Position numbers and translations under genes: made by a program | The notes under the pieces: generated by a model | Told to the model about the DNA's origin: nothing | Database searches by the model: none | The model's input: the letters and a program-made list of their open reading frames with translations, nothing else | Assembly (NCBI RefSeq): GCF_963675165.1 | Contig: NC_087390.1 | Location: forward strand, 2,154,001 to 2,218,000 | Direction of reading: 5' to 3' | Source of the DNA: Halichondria panicea | Lineage: Eukaryota > Porifera > Demospongiae > Suberitida > Halichondriidae | DNA length: 64,000 nucleotides | In this document: positions 44,864 to 56,555 of the stretch, piece by piece | Layout of the letters: every line of letters begins with the position of its first letter | Position numbering within the stretch: position 1 is the stretch's first letter

Positions 44864-46304
44864 TTAGCGTTGAGCGTGACTGTACACTATTGCATATGTT
44901 CCACCAACAAGAGCTATGTTGGCCAGGTGCAACACAATGCCACTGACGATGCCTCCAATTCCCCACTTCTTAGCATTTTGAGAGTGTTTATGGGCCAGCT
45001 CCCTGTCTCCTTTACTCCATTCAGTGTCAGCCTGCATGCGCGTGGAGGAGGGGTTGGAAAACACCATCATAACATCATCACATAACATGCATGTGTCCAT
45101 CAATTTACTGTCATGCTTTCCGGATTGACTTAAATTTTACTCTCTGATTGCTCATAATTTATACTGGCCATGGAATTATTATACCCCAATTTTATTGTAT
45201 ACGTGTATACGTCGATGCATGTGCATTGCAGGACCTAATGTATAGCGTGAACAGCCATAAAACCATCTTGTATTTAGTTTCCATAGCTGTATATACGTAT
45301 TGTATTACAAGATTATTTTGCTGGTGATAAATCTTTCAAACGAGCCAAAATCAGAGAAAAATTGATCCTTTGCAGGATCTAACATTGTATTCTGGCTAGG
45401 TTTTGCCACAAATTTGATGCTCGCAAAAGCATTCTATAGTATTACGGTCGGTATATAGACACCATTATATAACTGCTCACTTGATGACCAAAGTAGAGTC
45501 CGATTGCTCCACAGACTAGGCAACAACAGAACGTAGCAACAACAGTTAGGGGAAAGTAGTTAGGTGGTTTCACCATTAAGTAAGCATTGTTGTCTTGACG
45601 ATGCGGGAATGGCTGTGCGTTTGGCTGTTGATTCACCACACCACCATAATAGGGTCTTCCTGGCGGTGCTGAGGGCCGGTAAGGGGGCAGGGCAGGCTCA
45701 CCACTACCACCTGGTGGGGCTGACGGTGCACCTCCTGCAACAAAATGCACGACATTATATGTGACATACATGTACCGGCAGTGCTGCACAGAGATCAATA
45801 TGTATACGTATAGCTAGCTATAATTATATATACCGTATTACTAGAGTCTGAGTCAGAATGTTTTGCGAGCATGCATCAAACATTTGTGAACTTTGCGATG
45901 GTTGATCAATTCGCAACAATAAAATCCGCAAAACCTATTTTGTTACTAGTAGATACACACAATCTTGCCAGAACGCAATAGTTAGATCGCAAAGGGTCAA
46001 CGTACTTTTCTGCTGATTTGGCTCATTGGCAAAGGTTTCACCAGCAAATTATTACTTTATGATTTTTGCAGACATGCAAAATAGCAACTATAGCGCCTTC
46101 GGTGATTCACTATTGACTACCGTAAATTACGTATAATAGGTGTTGATGGGACCCCAGTGCACAATATGCATCATAATTATAATATAATTTGCTTGTAAAA
46201 GGTGCCTATGGGCATGGTCTACCTGGTATCACGGGAAGAGCTGCTGATGAGGGTAATTGTCCATTTACAATGCCATCTTCTTGCAACAGAGGTTTACTTT
46301 CCAT
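44864..46304 (-). CDS. CD225/dispanin-family two-pass membrane protein D2
   Basis: Exons 46223-46304, 45481-45734 and 44864-45031, joined with phases 1 and 0, encode 167 residues from a true ATG. Domains: an N-terminal tail starting MESKPLLQEDGIVNGQ, a Pro/Gly/Tyr-rich segment (about residues 28-75, with SAPPG and GGVV motifs), PPNYF, a first membrane helix with the CCC cluster (VATFCCCLVCGAIGLYFGHQ), a cytosolic loop (GDRELAHKHSQNAKKWGIGG) and a second membrane helix. This is the intact reference for D0 and D1, and its intron 1 has the empty transposon site at 46011-46017. The CD225 family includes IFITM proteins, which stiffen membranes against fusion; whether that function applies here is unknown. 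It is convergent with TMEM67 copy B. Confidence 0.88.
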
Positions 46305-46389
46305 ATTAAATTAATTTTGACAACTAACCAAATTGCACATACATGCATTCATGCGCGTTTTTATATACATGATTGTAGTTGGTGGTAAT

Positions 46390-46800
46390 AATATTAAAAA
46401 TCCGCGAAAATGTAGATTATACCCTCGAAATAATATTATACCCGCTATACGGTATTAACATTAACTTTAACTTGTCCCGGAGTGTTGCTACTCGTTAGCT
46501 CTTCACTAGAACGCTAGCTATTGGTAGCTGCAACAGTGAGAAGAGAGCTGCAATTTCCAAAGCTATACTGATGCAGCTATCAATCTTGGGGTTGAACTTT
46601 TTACAACAATTTAATATGTAGCTTTGACATCTCCACTGAGGCATTAGCACCCGCGCGCGCGGTGCTTTTGGTTTTGTGGACTTGGCAACAACAAAATGCA
46701 ATAATGTCACATCACAATAACTGTCTATGGAGTATTGACCATATATAATTGATTATATAACAAGTTTTTTAGTTTCAGTTTCAACAAGTTCAAGTTTTGT
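46390..46800. other. Junction between duplicated unit 3 and unique sequence
   Basis: Similarity to units 1 and 2 ends near 46390. A half element of the TACCGTATAGCGGG family follows (46393-46455), then a fragment (about 46480-46700) related to the repeat at 12828-13628 in reverse, with a GCGCGCGCGG run near 46653. No gene is seen. The half element at the breakpoint could mark a rearrangement. Confidence 0.6.
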
Positions 46801-49550
46801 CTACTGGAGGTAGCTCCGACTTCCGTACACCACCCCAAAGCTGACTCCAATAATGACAATACTGCACAAGTGAGTGACGGAACCTCCTACGATGCCTCCG
46901 ATCCCCCACTTCTTGGCATTTTGAGAGTGCCTCAAGGATTGCTCCCTGTCTCCGTTGTCCCAGGCAGTGTCACTCTGTATAGAATACACAAACATTTAAC
47001 TGTACATAGCAGTCATCATTTGTGACAGGCTCTGGGAAAACAGACCAATTGGCGCAAGCTATAATTTTTGCGATCTATATACCAGATGATAGAGCAAAGA
47101 ATTGCCTACGCATTGATATGCTTAGTTTGTACATACCTCGTTCCATGCCTGAGTTATGCGCATTGGAAACTCGAAGTTGTAAAACAGCAGTATTGAGAAA
47201 CGCCCACTCAAAGATTGCTAAATTGGGAAAAGTAAGGTAATGGTGGCTGCTTAGACAAAGCGCTTTGATGGAAAGAGTCAGATTCAGAGCATCAGATTTT
47301 GCAGAGAGGTAGTAGAAAGACTGTAGATAACTATTAGCCAAGAAAAATATTTTGAGATTATACACTGTAGTCTATAAATCTGGCTATTGCTCAATACCAA
47401 TATCTGCTCCAATTGGTCTGTTTTCCCAGAGCCTGTCACATTTTACTAGGGGAACCTCTTATAACGGACTCTCTAAATGGCGGACCCCTCTGTTATAGCA
47501 GACGTCATGTCTTGTACCAACTATCTAACTGGTGTACTTGCAACCTGGATTGTTGTTTTTTGTACTGAGATCAAAGGAAAACTATGTCATAGACTAGGAT
47601 CTACAACTGTAGTAACCACAGACGTGCTCTATTATTCTGTGGTTGGCATTTTTCTGACAGTTTGGTACCAGAGGAGGTTGGACACAATCAAGTGCACCAC
47701 TTTTTTTGCTGAGCTGGCACAAAAATTGACAATGAGTTCTATGTAAACTTCTAGCTGATGTTGCATGGTCATTAGAGACTGAAGGCAAACTTTATGTGCC
47801 TCATTAACCAACCCGATCCCCTCTATTCTGGCGAGTTATCAGTGCATACAGTGTTTACTAGATTCTTGCCAGCCAGTACAATGCAAGCTGCATACAGCAC
47901 CGCTAAACTATACTCTACCCTATAGTCTAGCTAATCTTGGTCCAGCCAGACAACAGACACAGCTAGTCCGGTGTTATAAGTCAGCAAAGCAAGAGTCCAT
48001 AATTTTTTATTACAGTTATTCGGTATCTATGGTAACGTGAGCAGAGACCTTCAGAATGTCACATGATTGATGACGCGTGGCCAACCTCCCTGGTTTGGTA
48101 CAGTGGTGTAGTCAGAGTACAGCTGGGGTAGGTGGTCAAAATAATTTATTTTTAAGCCATCGAATTTTATAATAGCTACAACTGTTCCATGGTTGCAATG
48201 CGAGTACAGCTAAGTGATTCTATAAGCTTCTAGCAATTTGCTATCTTGCAAACAAAGGCTTTATTCTCGAGTAAAGGCTAGTTTAGCTTACCAGTACATT
48301 GAAGGCCATTGCAGTCTCTTCAGAATCAGGAATAGCAAAATCTGTTGGTAGAAGGTTGCTATTCTAAGTAGTTAGCTCTATACTAGAGCCAATAGCTATT
48401 GTAGTGTGCTGCAGAGTACAAACCATGCACTGTTTTACGCTCGTGCTCTATGGATACTATATTGGCCTCACGGAAGTTCTCGAAGCATCATGTAGCACTT
48501 GGCTTCGCCTCGAGCTACACATGAGCTTCTCGAACTTCCGCTTGGCCAATAATATTCATAGAGCACTCGCAACCGTGCATTAACTAGAACATAGCGGACA
48601 CCTCTAAACTCTGAACAACGGACAAGTCACCTTGATAATTTTAGCTTAGTAAACAGGTCTGCAGTTCTAGTGTGGACTTAAAACAGGATGACATTGTTGA
48701 CCATACTCCACATTTCTTTAATAGCAAGAGAACTGTGACGATTAGCTAAGTCTTGTCATGTGTGCTTGCACAGTTCAGATTCAGTCTGCTGCAGTTCACC
48801 AGAGGAGGTCCGACATGCATGCACGAATCACTACAAGTTCAGTGCATTGATGTCATTGCGGTCACGTGATAACATCCAGGCCAAATACACTAGCACTTGT
48901 AGTGATTTGTGCACCTCCGAATAACGGACAAAACCTTCTGCACCAAATTGTCCGTTATTCGGAGGTTTCATTGTACATGCGTGCATGTATTAAATTTTAT
49001 AATGACTATACTTGCAGGACTACTGCCCTTACTTGCGATCCCATGTAGAGTCCCATTAATCCACACAAGAGACAGCAACAGAACGCAGCGAAAACGTTGA
49101 GGACCATGTAGTTAGGTGGCTTCACATTGACCTGTGCATAACCCCCGTAGGGTTGGACATGTGGCTGCTGGGTAACCACTCCCCCGTACCCCCCTTGACC
49201 TGAGTAAGGGGGCGGGGCAATTGCACCTGGTGGGGCTGATGGCACACCACCTGTAACAAAATACATAAATATTATAACAGTTAGATCAATGTGTACTGTT
49301 GATCATTAGCAGATATGCAACATAATTATTTACCACCAGGAACATTGATTAGCACATTGATTAGCGCATTGATTAGCGCATTGATTAGCACATTGATTAG
49401 CGCATTGATTAGCGCATTGATTAGCACATTGATTAGCACATTGATTAGCAGACATGCAACATATTTACCACCAGGAACATTTGGAGGAGCTCTTGGTTGA
49501 CCATCTCCATCAGTTTGAAGCAGAGGTGTCTTATGATCCATAGTGCTCAT
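46801..49550 (-). CDS. CD225/dispanin-family two-pass membrane protein D3
   Basis: Exons 49469-49550, 49033-49250 and 46801-46974, phases 1 and 0, give 157 residues. The tail starts MSTMDHKTPLLQTDGDGQP. Then comes a Gly/Tyr/Pro-rich segment (SGQGGYGGVVTQQPHVQPYG), PPNYM, helix 1 with CCC (FAAFCCCLLCGLMGLYMGSQ), the loop (GDREQSLRHSQNAKKWGIGG) and helix 2. It is closer to D5 than to D1/D2. Intron 2 holds a 420-bp inverted-repeat element (47021-47440) and a foldback. A 12-bp satellite lies immediately downstream of the exon 1 donor, flanked by a second copy of that donor sequence. Confidence 0.85.
47021..47440. mobile_element. 420-bp inverted-repeat element in D3 intron 2
   Basis: The ends are TGTGACAGGCTCTGGGAAAA and its complement, extending about 32 bases (to CAGACCAATTGG). 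The interior shows no recognisable coding. The target duplication is not clear. Confidence 0.75.
47441..49032. repeat. D3 intron 2: foldbacks and degraded repeats
   Basis: 47450-47760 resembles a decayed pogo-like piece (ATAACGGACTC, GTTATAGCAGAC). 48429-48588 is a foldback of about 160 bases with arms around CGTGCTCTATG and TTCTCGAA. 48913-48968 is a hairpin with arms CCTCCGAATAACGGACAA. A CAGTGGTGTAGTCAGAG end near 48113 marks part of a hAT-like MITE. I see no gene here. Confidence 0.65.
49329..49475. repeat. 12-bp minisatellite bounded by duplicated D3 exon 1 donor sequence
   Basis: About nine copies of ATTGATTAGCGC/ATTGATTAGCAC at 49345-49450. The 16-base stretch TTTACCACCAGGAACAT occurs both before (about 49330) and after (about 49464) the array. 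The latter is the real exon 1 end plus donor, so the satellite is framed by two copies of a splice donor. Confidence 0.85.
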
Positions 49551-49877
49551 TTTCACGTGGCTATATTAGTTTTCCTCGATTACTAGCCGCCAAAGAGGCC
49601 TTAGCCTGGAAGAATCGAGGTTAATTTTATAACACTTTGGGGAGGGCGTGGCCTACTATTCGTATAATTATATGACCCGCGAAATTTTAACTAGGCAAAC
49701 ATCACCACAATAATTATGCACAGTTTTGTAAGCCCGGATCAGTTCGAAAAAACCAAAATGTTCTACTGTAGTCCAACAGCCACTCCCAATACACATTAAG
49801 TTAGTGTATTGGTATAATAGGATTAACACAGTCATGATTATCCGGCCTCCAATCATAGAGTTCCTCTACTATCTATG

Positions 49878-49969
49878 CTCCAATGCCCCATGTCTTGGCG
49901 TTCGTATATAGACTACATGTAGAGTGCTTATAAAAGCCTTGTTTCCCAGGTTCCAGGCATTTTCAATCT
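49878..49969 (-). pseudogene. Relic CD225 exon 3 fragment
   Basis: On the minus strand it reads like the conserved loop (IENAW..GN....NAK.WGIGG) but with frame breaks near 49900. A parallel relic lies at 62364-62735, so both are leftovers of an additional CD225 copy upstream of D3 and of D5. Confidence 0.6.
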
Positions 49970-50023
49970 ATAGTGAGAAAAATCAAAACAATGTCACTGC
50001 ACACAACTTGATAGTACATGTGC

Positions 50024-51342
50024 GATCCCAGGCCGAGTTTTCGCTTTTATAACTGTTAGCTAGTTGTTCGCCTAACCATAGATAGTAGAGGAAAGGGATT
50101 GGAAACACAGGGATTTCACGCGGCCCATGCGTGTCGCACCGGAAATTGACAGGAAGTTAATTTAATGGGAGGAGATTGGAGGAAAAGCTGCTTATTATAG
50201 ATGCTGATCAACTACTTAGCTACATGTAGTTGCTCTGGTTGCTGCTGTACATCTGAATGACTGACACTTTTCTCTTTGCAAATACTTGATTGGAGATTAC
50301 ACATTCTCCAAACCTTGAAAATAACAAGGCATGCATTTACAAAGAAATTAAATCTAGGAACTCAATAATTATTTATACTTTATGGTACTAGTACTAGGCA
50401 CTGTTCACTGCTTCATAACATTATGACTTTCACACAATCACACAATTTTGATGTTTACATAAAAATGTTTACAAACACAAAACATAATTTTATGAGCCTG
50501 ACGCCCTTTTAGGCAATGGTGTATTCTCGTCATCGGTCACTGTTTAGCTCTTGCAAAAGAATTTACTAATCATAATACATAACAGTGGGGTTATCATGTG
50601 TCCCTCCCCTCTGCCGTTGGCATACAAAAGGGTCTTGGCAGATTTTCTGATTTTCTGAGTACCCCTGGGAAAAAAATGTATGGGTAAGTTTGAATTAGTA
50701 TATTTCCAAAACGATAAACGTTAGCAAGGAAAATCTTTTCTTACTGCACATCGGGATCATTAAGCAACATGTAGAACCAAACAATAGTGATGTACAATTT
50801 ATTGTTAACCAGTAGCTCCCCCGCAAAACAAGTTACTTTTGAATCCTTGTTTTCACACTTAAAAGCAAATATTCAACATTAAACAGCATAATGCTCAACT
50901 TGGCTATGCCTACTGCATATTTCAATGCTCCCTCTACACTCTGATCACTCTCAAGCAACCATGATTACTTCCTAGCTCAAGATATCCCCCCACAAAGTTT
51001 CTTACTTACCAATTCTTAGCTAAATACATGTAAAACAGTGTAACATGGAGCTCTGATGATCAAATAAATTAGGTAAATGATGTAAACCATACATTTACTA
51101 TGGATAATGTACATACAGACTAGCTCTGCCAGTGCTTACTGCAGTTTTCTTCACTTTCTTCTCTTTTGTCTTTGCATCTGGCTCGCAATCAATCGCAATC
51201 AATACTTGCGGAATGCAACACGCATGGTGTCAGAATTCTCTAGGGCAATACATTGGTCACCTGAGATGTTTCCAATCCCTCCCCTCTACTATCTATGGCC
51301 TAACCGTTATAAAAGCGAAAACTCGGCCTGGGATCGAGGCTA
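50024..51342. mobile_element. 1.3-kb non-autonomous transposon with ~75-bp terminal inverted repeats
   Basis: The left end starts GATCCCAGGCCGAGTTTTCG and the right end is its complement followed by a short GAGGCTA tail. A second shared block (ATAGATAGTAGAGG.AAGGGATTGGAAAC) extends the repeats. The hexamer ATGTGC flanks it at 50018-50023 and 51343-51348. The paralogous site near D5 (about 62795-62805) lacks the insert. The interior is AT-rich without a recognisable gene. The GAGGGATTGG block also occurs near the ends of the 2150-bp element and at 55480-56555, so these may share an origin. Confidence 0.75.
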
Positions 51343-51450
51343 ATGTGCATACTACTAAGTTAGGGTATTACCACCTATAATCATGATAATGCATTATTAT
51401 AGTAACTAGATCTATTATTCCTTCGACATATAAAAATTAATATGCTTTTA

Positions 51451-51500
51451 CTTGCGATCCCATGTACAGTGTAGAGTCCCACTGATTCACACATGACCTT
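51451..51500 (-). pseudogene. Relic CD225 exon 2 end
   Basis: The bases around TACTTGCGATCCCATGTACA match the last codons and donor of exon 2 in D3 and D5 but break within about 40 bases. The same relic is at about 62880-62935. Confidence 0.5.
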
Positions 51501-51539
51501 TAACATAACCTGCATAAAAAACTGACATGTACAAATTAT

Positions 51540-51720
51540 AGTGCATAGAATTTTCGCTCATGACCTTTCCTGATACAGGGCGACTGGAATGGAGACACCC
51601 AGATGTTCTTGGATGTCGGCAATGTACTGCGGCTCATTGTACCATATGGCACAGCCCCCGTCCTCCAACAGGCTCGTGTTGTAGCAGCAGCCACGCCCCC
51701 TACTAGCATGCTTGTAGTCA
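51540..51720 (-). other. Orphan coding-like segment, not recognised
   Basis: On the minus strand one frame reads about 50 residues of well-balanced composition, including [20 protein letters not shown] and [13 protein letters not shown]. It is more GC-rich than its surroundings and looks like a conserved exon. I cannot assign a family, and no neighbouring exon was found. It could be a captured exon of an unrelated gene. Confidence 0.35.
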
Positions 51721-53807
51721 AGAGTTCATGAACTCTTGTTGTAGTCTATAGGGAGGGGGCAATCTGAACTTAGGTTACATAATACAAGCTATGAACCGAC
51801 GATCGTGTAATACAACAAAGGTGCATGGGACTGCTGCATGCATTCCACTGGATTAAAATGAGAGGCACTTAATACCTTTTCCTTGAGGAATTATAATATT
51901 ACTATATGGCTAGTCTGTCCATCACGAGTAACTCTCTATAGGGCCAGGGAGTATCGGTATAGGGAAGAAAGAGGATCATCAGTATACAATGTACTAGCTA
52001 CCAAGGGCGTGCAACTTCAATCTACAAATGGATGGGGGCGGTTTTATTATTAAGAATTTCTCTTTTTATGCCCTTGGTACTCTTACTCCCTGATATAAGG
52101 AGCAGCAATGCCACCTGGTATGTTTAGATCAAAGCCAAACAGTCTACACTAAGACTCCCGGAAGTGTGTATTATACAGTTCATTTGTCAATTTATATGGG
52201 CCCTTATGGGAGATAATGATATTCATAGTTCGCGGTAGTATCAAAAACAGTAACACTGTTTTTGTCAAGGATAACTTTTCACCAGTAGGTGCCTACCACT
52301 ATTAAATGATATACAAATAATGCTGAATAAATAAGCTACTGAATGATATAAAAATTAAGTGGTAAAAAAGTACTGAATTGCTGCATTGTATGAAAGAAAA
52401 CTGGTGATATTTATATTTTCTGTGACTTTGATTTCCGGGCAAATTAGTAATGGGGGTGCTGGAGAGATACAGATGATCTAAACTATAAGACAACACTGGT
52501 AACTACAAGTAGACCAAATAAGAACACTAATAACCCAGGTTTTACCAAGATACAACAAAGTAAACATTGACAAAAATGAGTAAGTTTAGCTCTTGCCTAC
52601 TTGCCACTTGAATGTCCAGAGTTTCTTGAAACTGCCTAGATAGCTAATATAATGCTAGAAGTTAGTCTTTGCAAAGAAATAAACAGCATCCGCTTTGCCA
52701 ATATTTTTTTATAGCAGGTCTTGTGTTCTAACATTGGCCAGTTTATTGGATATATCCTGTTTAGACTGACTTTGATTTCTGGGCAAATTAGTACTCCCCA
52801 GTTCTGGATCCTAATTTTCCTGTGGCCAGTTCATGAATACTATATCTACTAGTACTGTGACTCTGGAACCTGGCTTGCACTTCAGGACCTGGGTATTGAT
52901 GCTGGAAAAACTGAAAAAGTTGTTTCTTTATCCAATTCTGATAGTAAACAATGACATAACAGAAGCCATAATTAAATTTACGGAGAATTACTGTAGTATT
53001 TACAAGCCACAAACAGGAAATTTACTCACTATGATGCAAAACCACGATTACATCATTTGAAGCCAAATTTGTAGTCTTAGTGTAGACTGCAAACTGGTAA
53101 AATTCTTTAATTTGACAAAAACGAATCAAGGCTATACATAATAGCATTAATGGAAGTCGTTGAAATACGTGAAATAAAAATATAGGTCATAATAGATCTA
53201 AGTATGGGGTGCTTGGTGGGCAAAAAATGAAATGAGGTTAATACAATGACATTGAAAAGGACAATAATCAGTATAATGATATAAACGATGACTCCAAAAA
53301 TTATCCCTCCAATTGCACATCTCTTGGCGTTCTTAGAGCGCTTATAAGCCAACTCCCTATTGCCCTGCTTCCAATGTTCTTCAATCTGTGAAAGAGCAAA
53401 GTATTAATGTAATTGTGCAAAACAATGTATATACAGTGGAGTCTCGCTATAATTTTATGACTCTTTGATTTACAGTCACCTCGATATAATGACCGTTAGT
53501 TTGTTAGCTACATGCAGGGGCGAATCTACTGAGAAAAACAAGCAGGTAGGTGCTGATGCAAAAGGAAAGAAATATGTGCATCATTTTTGGGGCCATGCAC
53601 GCCCACACTTGCATGCAGTTGCACGTGGTGATTTAGGTGTGATTTGCAAGGAAAACGGTTGTGTTAGTTCACACTGCAGCAATGCTAGTCATTATACTAG
53701 CTTCACATTTCACACAATGAAATGTGGTTAGACGATATAGTGAATTCACAATACTATATGCATGCACAGTAAAACTCTCTATCTCCTCATGTGCTCCTGC
53801 ATGGTGC

Positions 53808-54023
53808 TACCAAGGGCGCATAAAAGAAGAGAGGGCATGCAACTCAGTATCTAGCACATGTAGACAGCAGAATTCAAATGTGGGCAGATGAATGTGAATT
53901 TGCATGAAGTGCTAAAATAGAAATTTCTATTTTTAGCACATTCGTGCACATTCATCCGCCCATGCATTTGATTTCTACTGTTTTGCTGTTGCATACCCTC
54001 TCTTCTTTTATATGCCTTTGGTA
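53808..54023. mobile_element. 216-bp foldback element with TACCAAGGGCGCATAAAAGA ends, in D4 intron 2
   Basis: The left end TACCAAGGGCGCATAAAAGA and the right end are inverted repeats over about 37 bases. The interior contains a smaller palindrome around AGAAATTTCT. Related ends mark the 81-bp element at 51999-52079 and its inverted relative at about 63010-63092. Confidence 0.75.
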
Positions 54024-54112
54024 CTACCTGCTAGATCCGCCCCTGAGCTATGAAACATTGTGAAGTCAAACGAAGTCTTCGTCAAACTTCGCAACGTATA
54101 ATGTATATCATA

Positions 54113-55139
54113 ATATAGCGTGTATATTTCGAGGGTAAAATGTTCGCGGTTTTTGATGATTAATTAAGCATGTATACCGCAAACATTTATACCCGCAAAT
54201 TTAATATCGCATGCACGCTGCAGAAAGGCTGCTATTCTGACGGTCATTTCGGAAATATACTCGCTATATGGTACATTGTAGTAAAGAAATACTATTCCCT
54301 TTGACAATTATACAGCCCTTACTTGCAATCCCATGTATAGAGTCCCATTAATCCACACAAAAGACAGCAACAGAACGCGTTGATTACAATACCACCTGGG
54401 GCTGACGGTGCACCTCCTGCAACAAAATGCACGACATTATATGTGAAATACATGTACCGGCATGCAGTGCTGCACAGAGATTAACCAGTCCACATGCACC
54501 CACTATTTGTATACCTATAGTTATCCAGAAGTTAGCTAGCCAGAGCTATTAAAAGCTAGTGAGGTGAATCAAATGAAACTTGAAGTTCAAGAGTATACAG
54601 GAGCTAGGCCCTCTGCCTCATTGCTAGTTACCCCCTGAATAATTATGTACATGTAGCTATAAAACATTTCACCACAATAATCATATAAGATTACGTATAA
54701 TAGGTGTTGACGGGACCCCATGCTATAATTATTAACATCAAAATCTTCCATCTATAATTTGCGTGTAAAATATGCCTATACAGGTATACTTAAGGTGACA
54801 TATTTACGCGAGTATTAATTTCTGCGAATGAGTAAAGTTGCAAAAATGTGTACTCGCAAATGAACGGAAAAAGTATAAAACTACTTGCGAGTACCTATAG
54901 AAACGCTATGAATATAACATTGATACCAGCAAAATGAGCTAAACATGCAGTGAAAACGCAAACAAATCTATACCTGTGAAAATATTCACCTTAAGGTATA
55001 TGTAAGGCATAATAGTACAACATAATTATGTATGTACATGCGTGTACGTATGCATGGAGCATTTTAAGTTAGTCTACCTTGTAGCCTCGAATCCACGCCG
55101 ATTAAAATACGTATTTTAATCGGCGTAGATTCAAGGCTA
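54113..55139. repeat. Miniature elements in D4 introns
   Basis: 54113-54273 is a decayed member of the TACCGTATAGCGGG family. 54786-55007 is a foldback with ends around ATACTTAAGGTGA. 55082-55139 is a 58-base near-perfect palindrome (TAGCCTCGAATCCACGCCGA ...), inserted five bases from the exon 1 donor of D4. Confidence 0.7.
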
Positions 55140-55479
55140 TCTACCTGGTATCACGGGAAGAGCTGCTAAGGGTGATTGTCCATTTATAATGCCATCTTCT
55201 TGCAACAGAGGTTTACTTTCCATATTTATTTTGACAACTAGATCTAGAGCACAACAAGCGCATGCAACTAATCGCAAGATCTTGGAAAAATACAATACAT
55301 GCGCGTCGCCCTGAAGTTGGTAATTCCTCGGTGCGCATGCACAAGCAAGGTTACGCCCTTGGTTGATTTGTGCAAACAGTGACGGCTTGCTGTGTTCTAG
55401 GCAGATCGAGCTAATGGTAGCTGCAAGAGAAGAGAGTATAGCCATTAGGCCACTGTTCATGTTAGTTGCATCATATATA

Positions 55480-56555
55480 GATAGAAGAGGAAGAGGGATT
55501 GGTAACGGAAGTACCCTCGTGTAACATCCGCTTTACCGTGGTTTAATCATAAGAGAGAAATGGATAGGAAACGGATGACGTGATCCCATAAGCTGCATAT
55601 AAAATACATAAGATACAGCCGTGTTTCGCTCCCAAACCCCCAGGAAAACTACTTCTATGGCTGTTTTGAAAAATTCAGACCTTTCCAAGTCTCCCTATAT
55701 ATACCACTTCAATTTAATGTCCCTTTATACTATATAGGTATCATTTGGAAATAACAGAAACTTTTTTGTGAGTGCTAAGAAGTAGCTAGAGGTACAGAAA
55801 CATTGCTTTCACTACTTAGGATGTTTCTTGTACCAATAACACCTATAATACAGCTAGAACAACCTATATAAGTAGTGTACTGTGTGTCATAATTATAGCC
55901 TCAAGTATTAAACAGAAGTAAAAGTTCAGCAGCAGGGTTCTCACACTGACAGTAAGACAATCATTTGTCTCTTTTTTGTGTTTTTGACCAGTATATACAG
56001 TAGGCGGCCTCGAATGAATCCCGCGGGGGAAACGCGGATAGTTTTTGAGGCGCTAAGTGTTTCCTATCCTTTTATATCTATATATGGTTTAATCGAGGCT
56101 GTGTCAACAAGCTAAAGCTGTAGATACCACAAGCATACATGCTCAGTCTGTGCAACTCACTCATATTTAAAGGTCTATACCTATTTAGCAGTTATAACCA
56201 GCACGCTTATGCGTTTTAGCAATACAAGACTGTAAATAGCATGTTCGCAATCAATTAACAATAATAATCTACTGTTTTACGTGTACCCTTAAACTTCTTT
56301 TTCACTGTACATGCCATTCGTCTAATAATTATTTTTACCCCACTTGGGGCCTGCAAAAAAAAAAAAGCTGCATGTTCGCCTAAAACTTTACTGGAATGTC
56401 TGGGTTTTCTACACAACTTTCTTATTTTGAGTGATTTACCTGGCAAAATAGCCTCGTTTATAGGGCGTAACGCGGATAGTTTTTCGAGGTTTTACTGCAG
56501 ATTCAATGTAAAATGATTACGTGAACTGCTTCCGTTACCAATCCCTCTCTATGGT
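55480..56555. mobile_element. ~1.1-kb non-autonomous element with GAGGGATTGGTAACGGAAG ends
   Basis: The left end (GAAGAGGGATTGGTAACGGA) and the right end (TTCCGTTACCAATCCCTCTC) are inverted repeats. Internal copies of GGATAGTTTTTGAGG and TTTCCTATCCTTTT suggest nested relatives. No coding sequence is recognised. It belongs with the GGGATTGG-ended elements at 376-2525 and 50024-51342. Confidence 0.6.

Larger units (their letters stand above)
1..46390. repeat. Three-unit tandem segmental duplication
   Basis: Base 1 aligns with 26102 and with 45636. Unit 1 is 26101 bases long and unit 2 is 19534 bases. Unit 3 keeps only about 750 bases, mainly CD225 exon 2 and exon 1, and loses similarity near 46390. 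Each full unit carries CD225 5' exons, an AIG1 GTPase, BBS5, TMEM67 with a nested GTPase, and the 3' CD225 exons. Identity is mosaic. Bases 1 to about 5300 look base-for-base like 26102 to about 31400, and 20043-22900 nearly matches 39564-42420. By contrast 7000-19400 differs from its partner by many indels and by insertions found only in unit 1, which explains the length difference. Recent gene conversion, or assembly of two haplotypes side by side, could both give this picture. Confidence 0.93.
51349..53106. other. Intergenic stretch upstream of D4
   Basis: Apart from the relic exon and the orphan segment it holds an 81-bp element with TACCAAGGGCGT ends (51999-52079). A sentence-like repeat of GGGCAAATTAGTA occurs near 52437 and 52782. 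Nothing in 52085-53106 is supported as a gene. Confidence 0.5.
53107..55223 (-). pseudogene. CD225/dispanin gene D4, decayed
   Basis: Exon 1 (55145-55223) is good: MESKPLLQEDGIINGQ, phase 1. Exon 2 (54323-54416) has lost its Pro/Gly-rich centre. It keeps the CCC helix codons (FCCCLLCGLMGLY), but a 2-base insertion before the end (TATACATGG where D5 has TACATAGG-like sequence) shifts the frame into a stop. Exon 3 (53107-53385) is open for 92 residues with the loop GNRELAYKRSKNAKRCAIGG, a long hydrophobic helix and an unusual 40-residue C-terminal extension. An intact frame across all three exons is not possible as read. Exon 3 is more divergent than exon 1, so the locus may be a patchwork. Confidence 0.7.

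Noticed and set aside
47477-47746. 89-residue plus-strand frame
   Set aside because: Overlaps a decayed pogo-like repeat; no splice context, motif or paralogue.
53465-53731. 88-residue plus-strand frame downstream of D4 exon 3
   Set aside because: Lies in the D4 intron among repeats; no recognisable motif and no splice partner.
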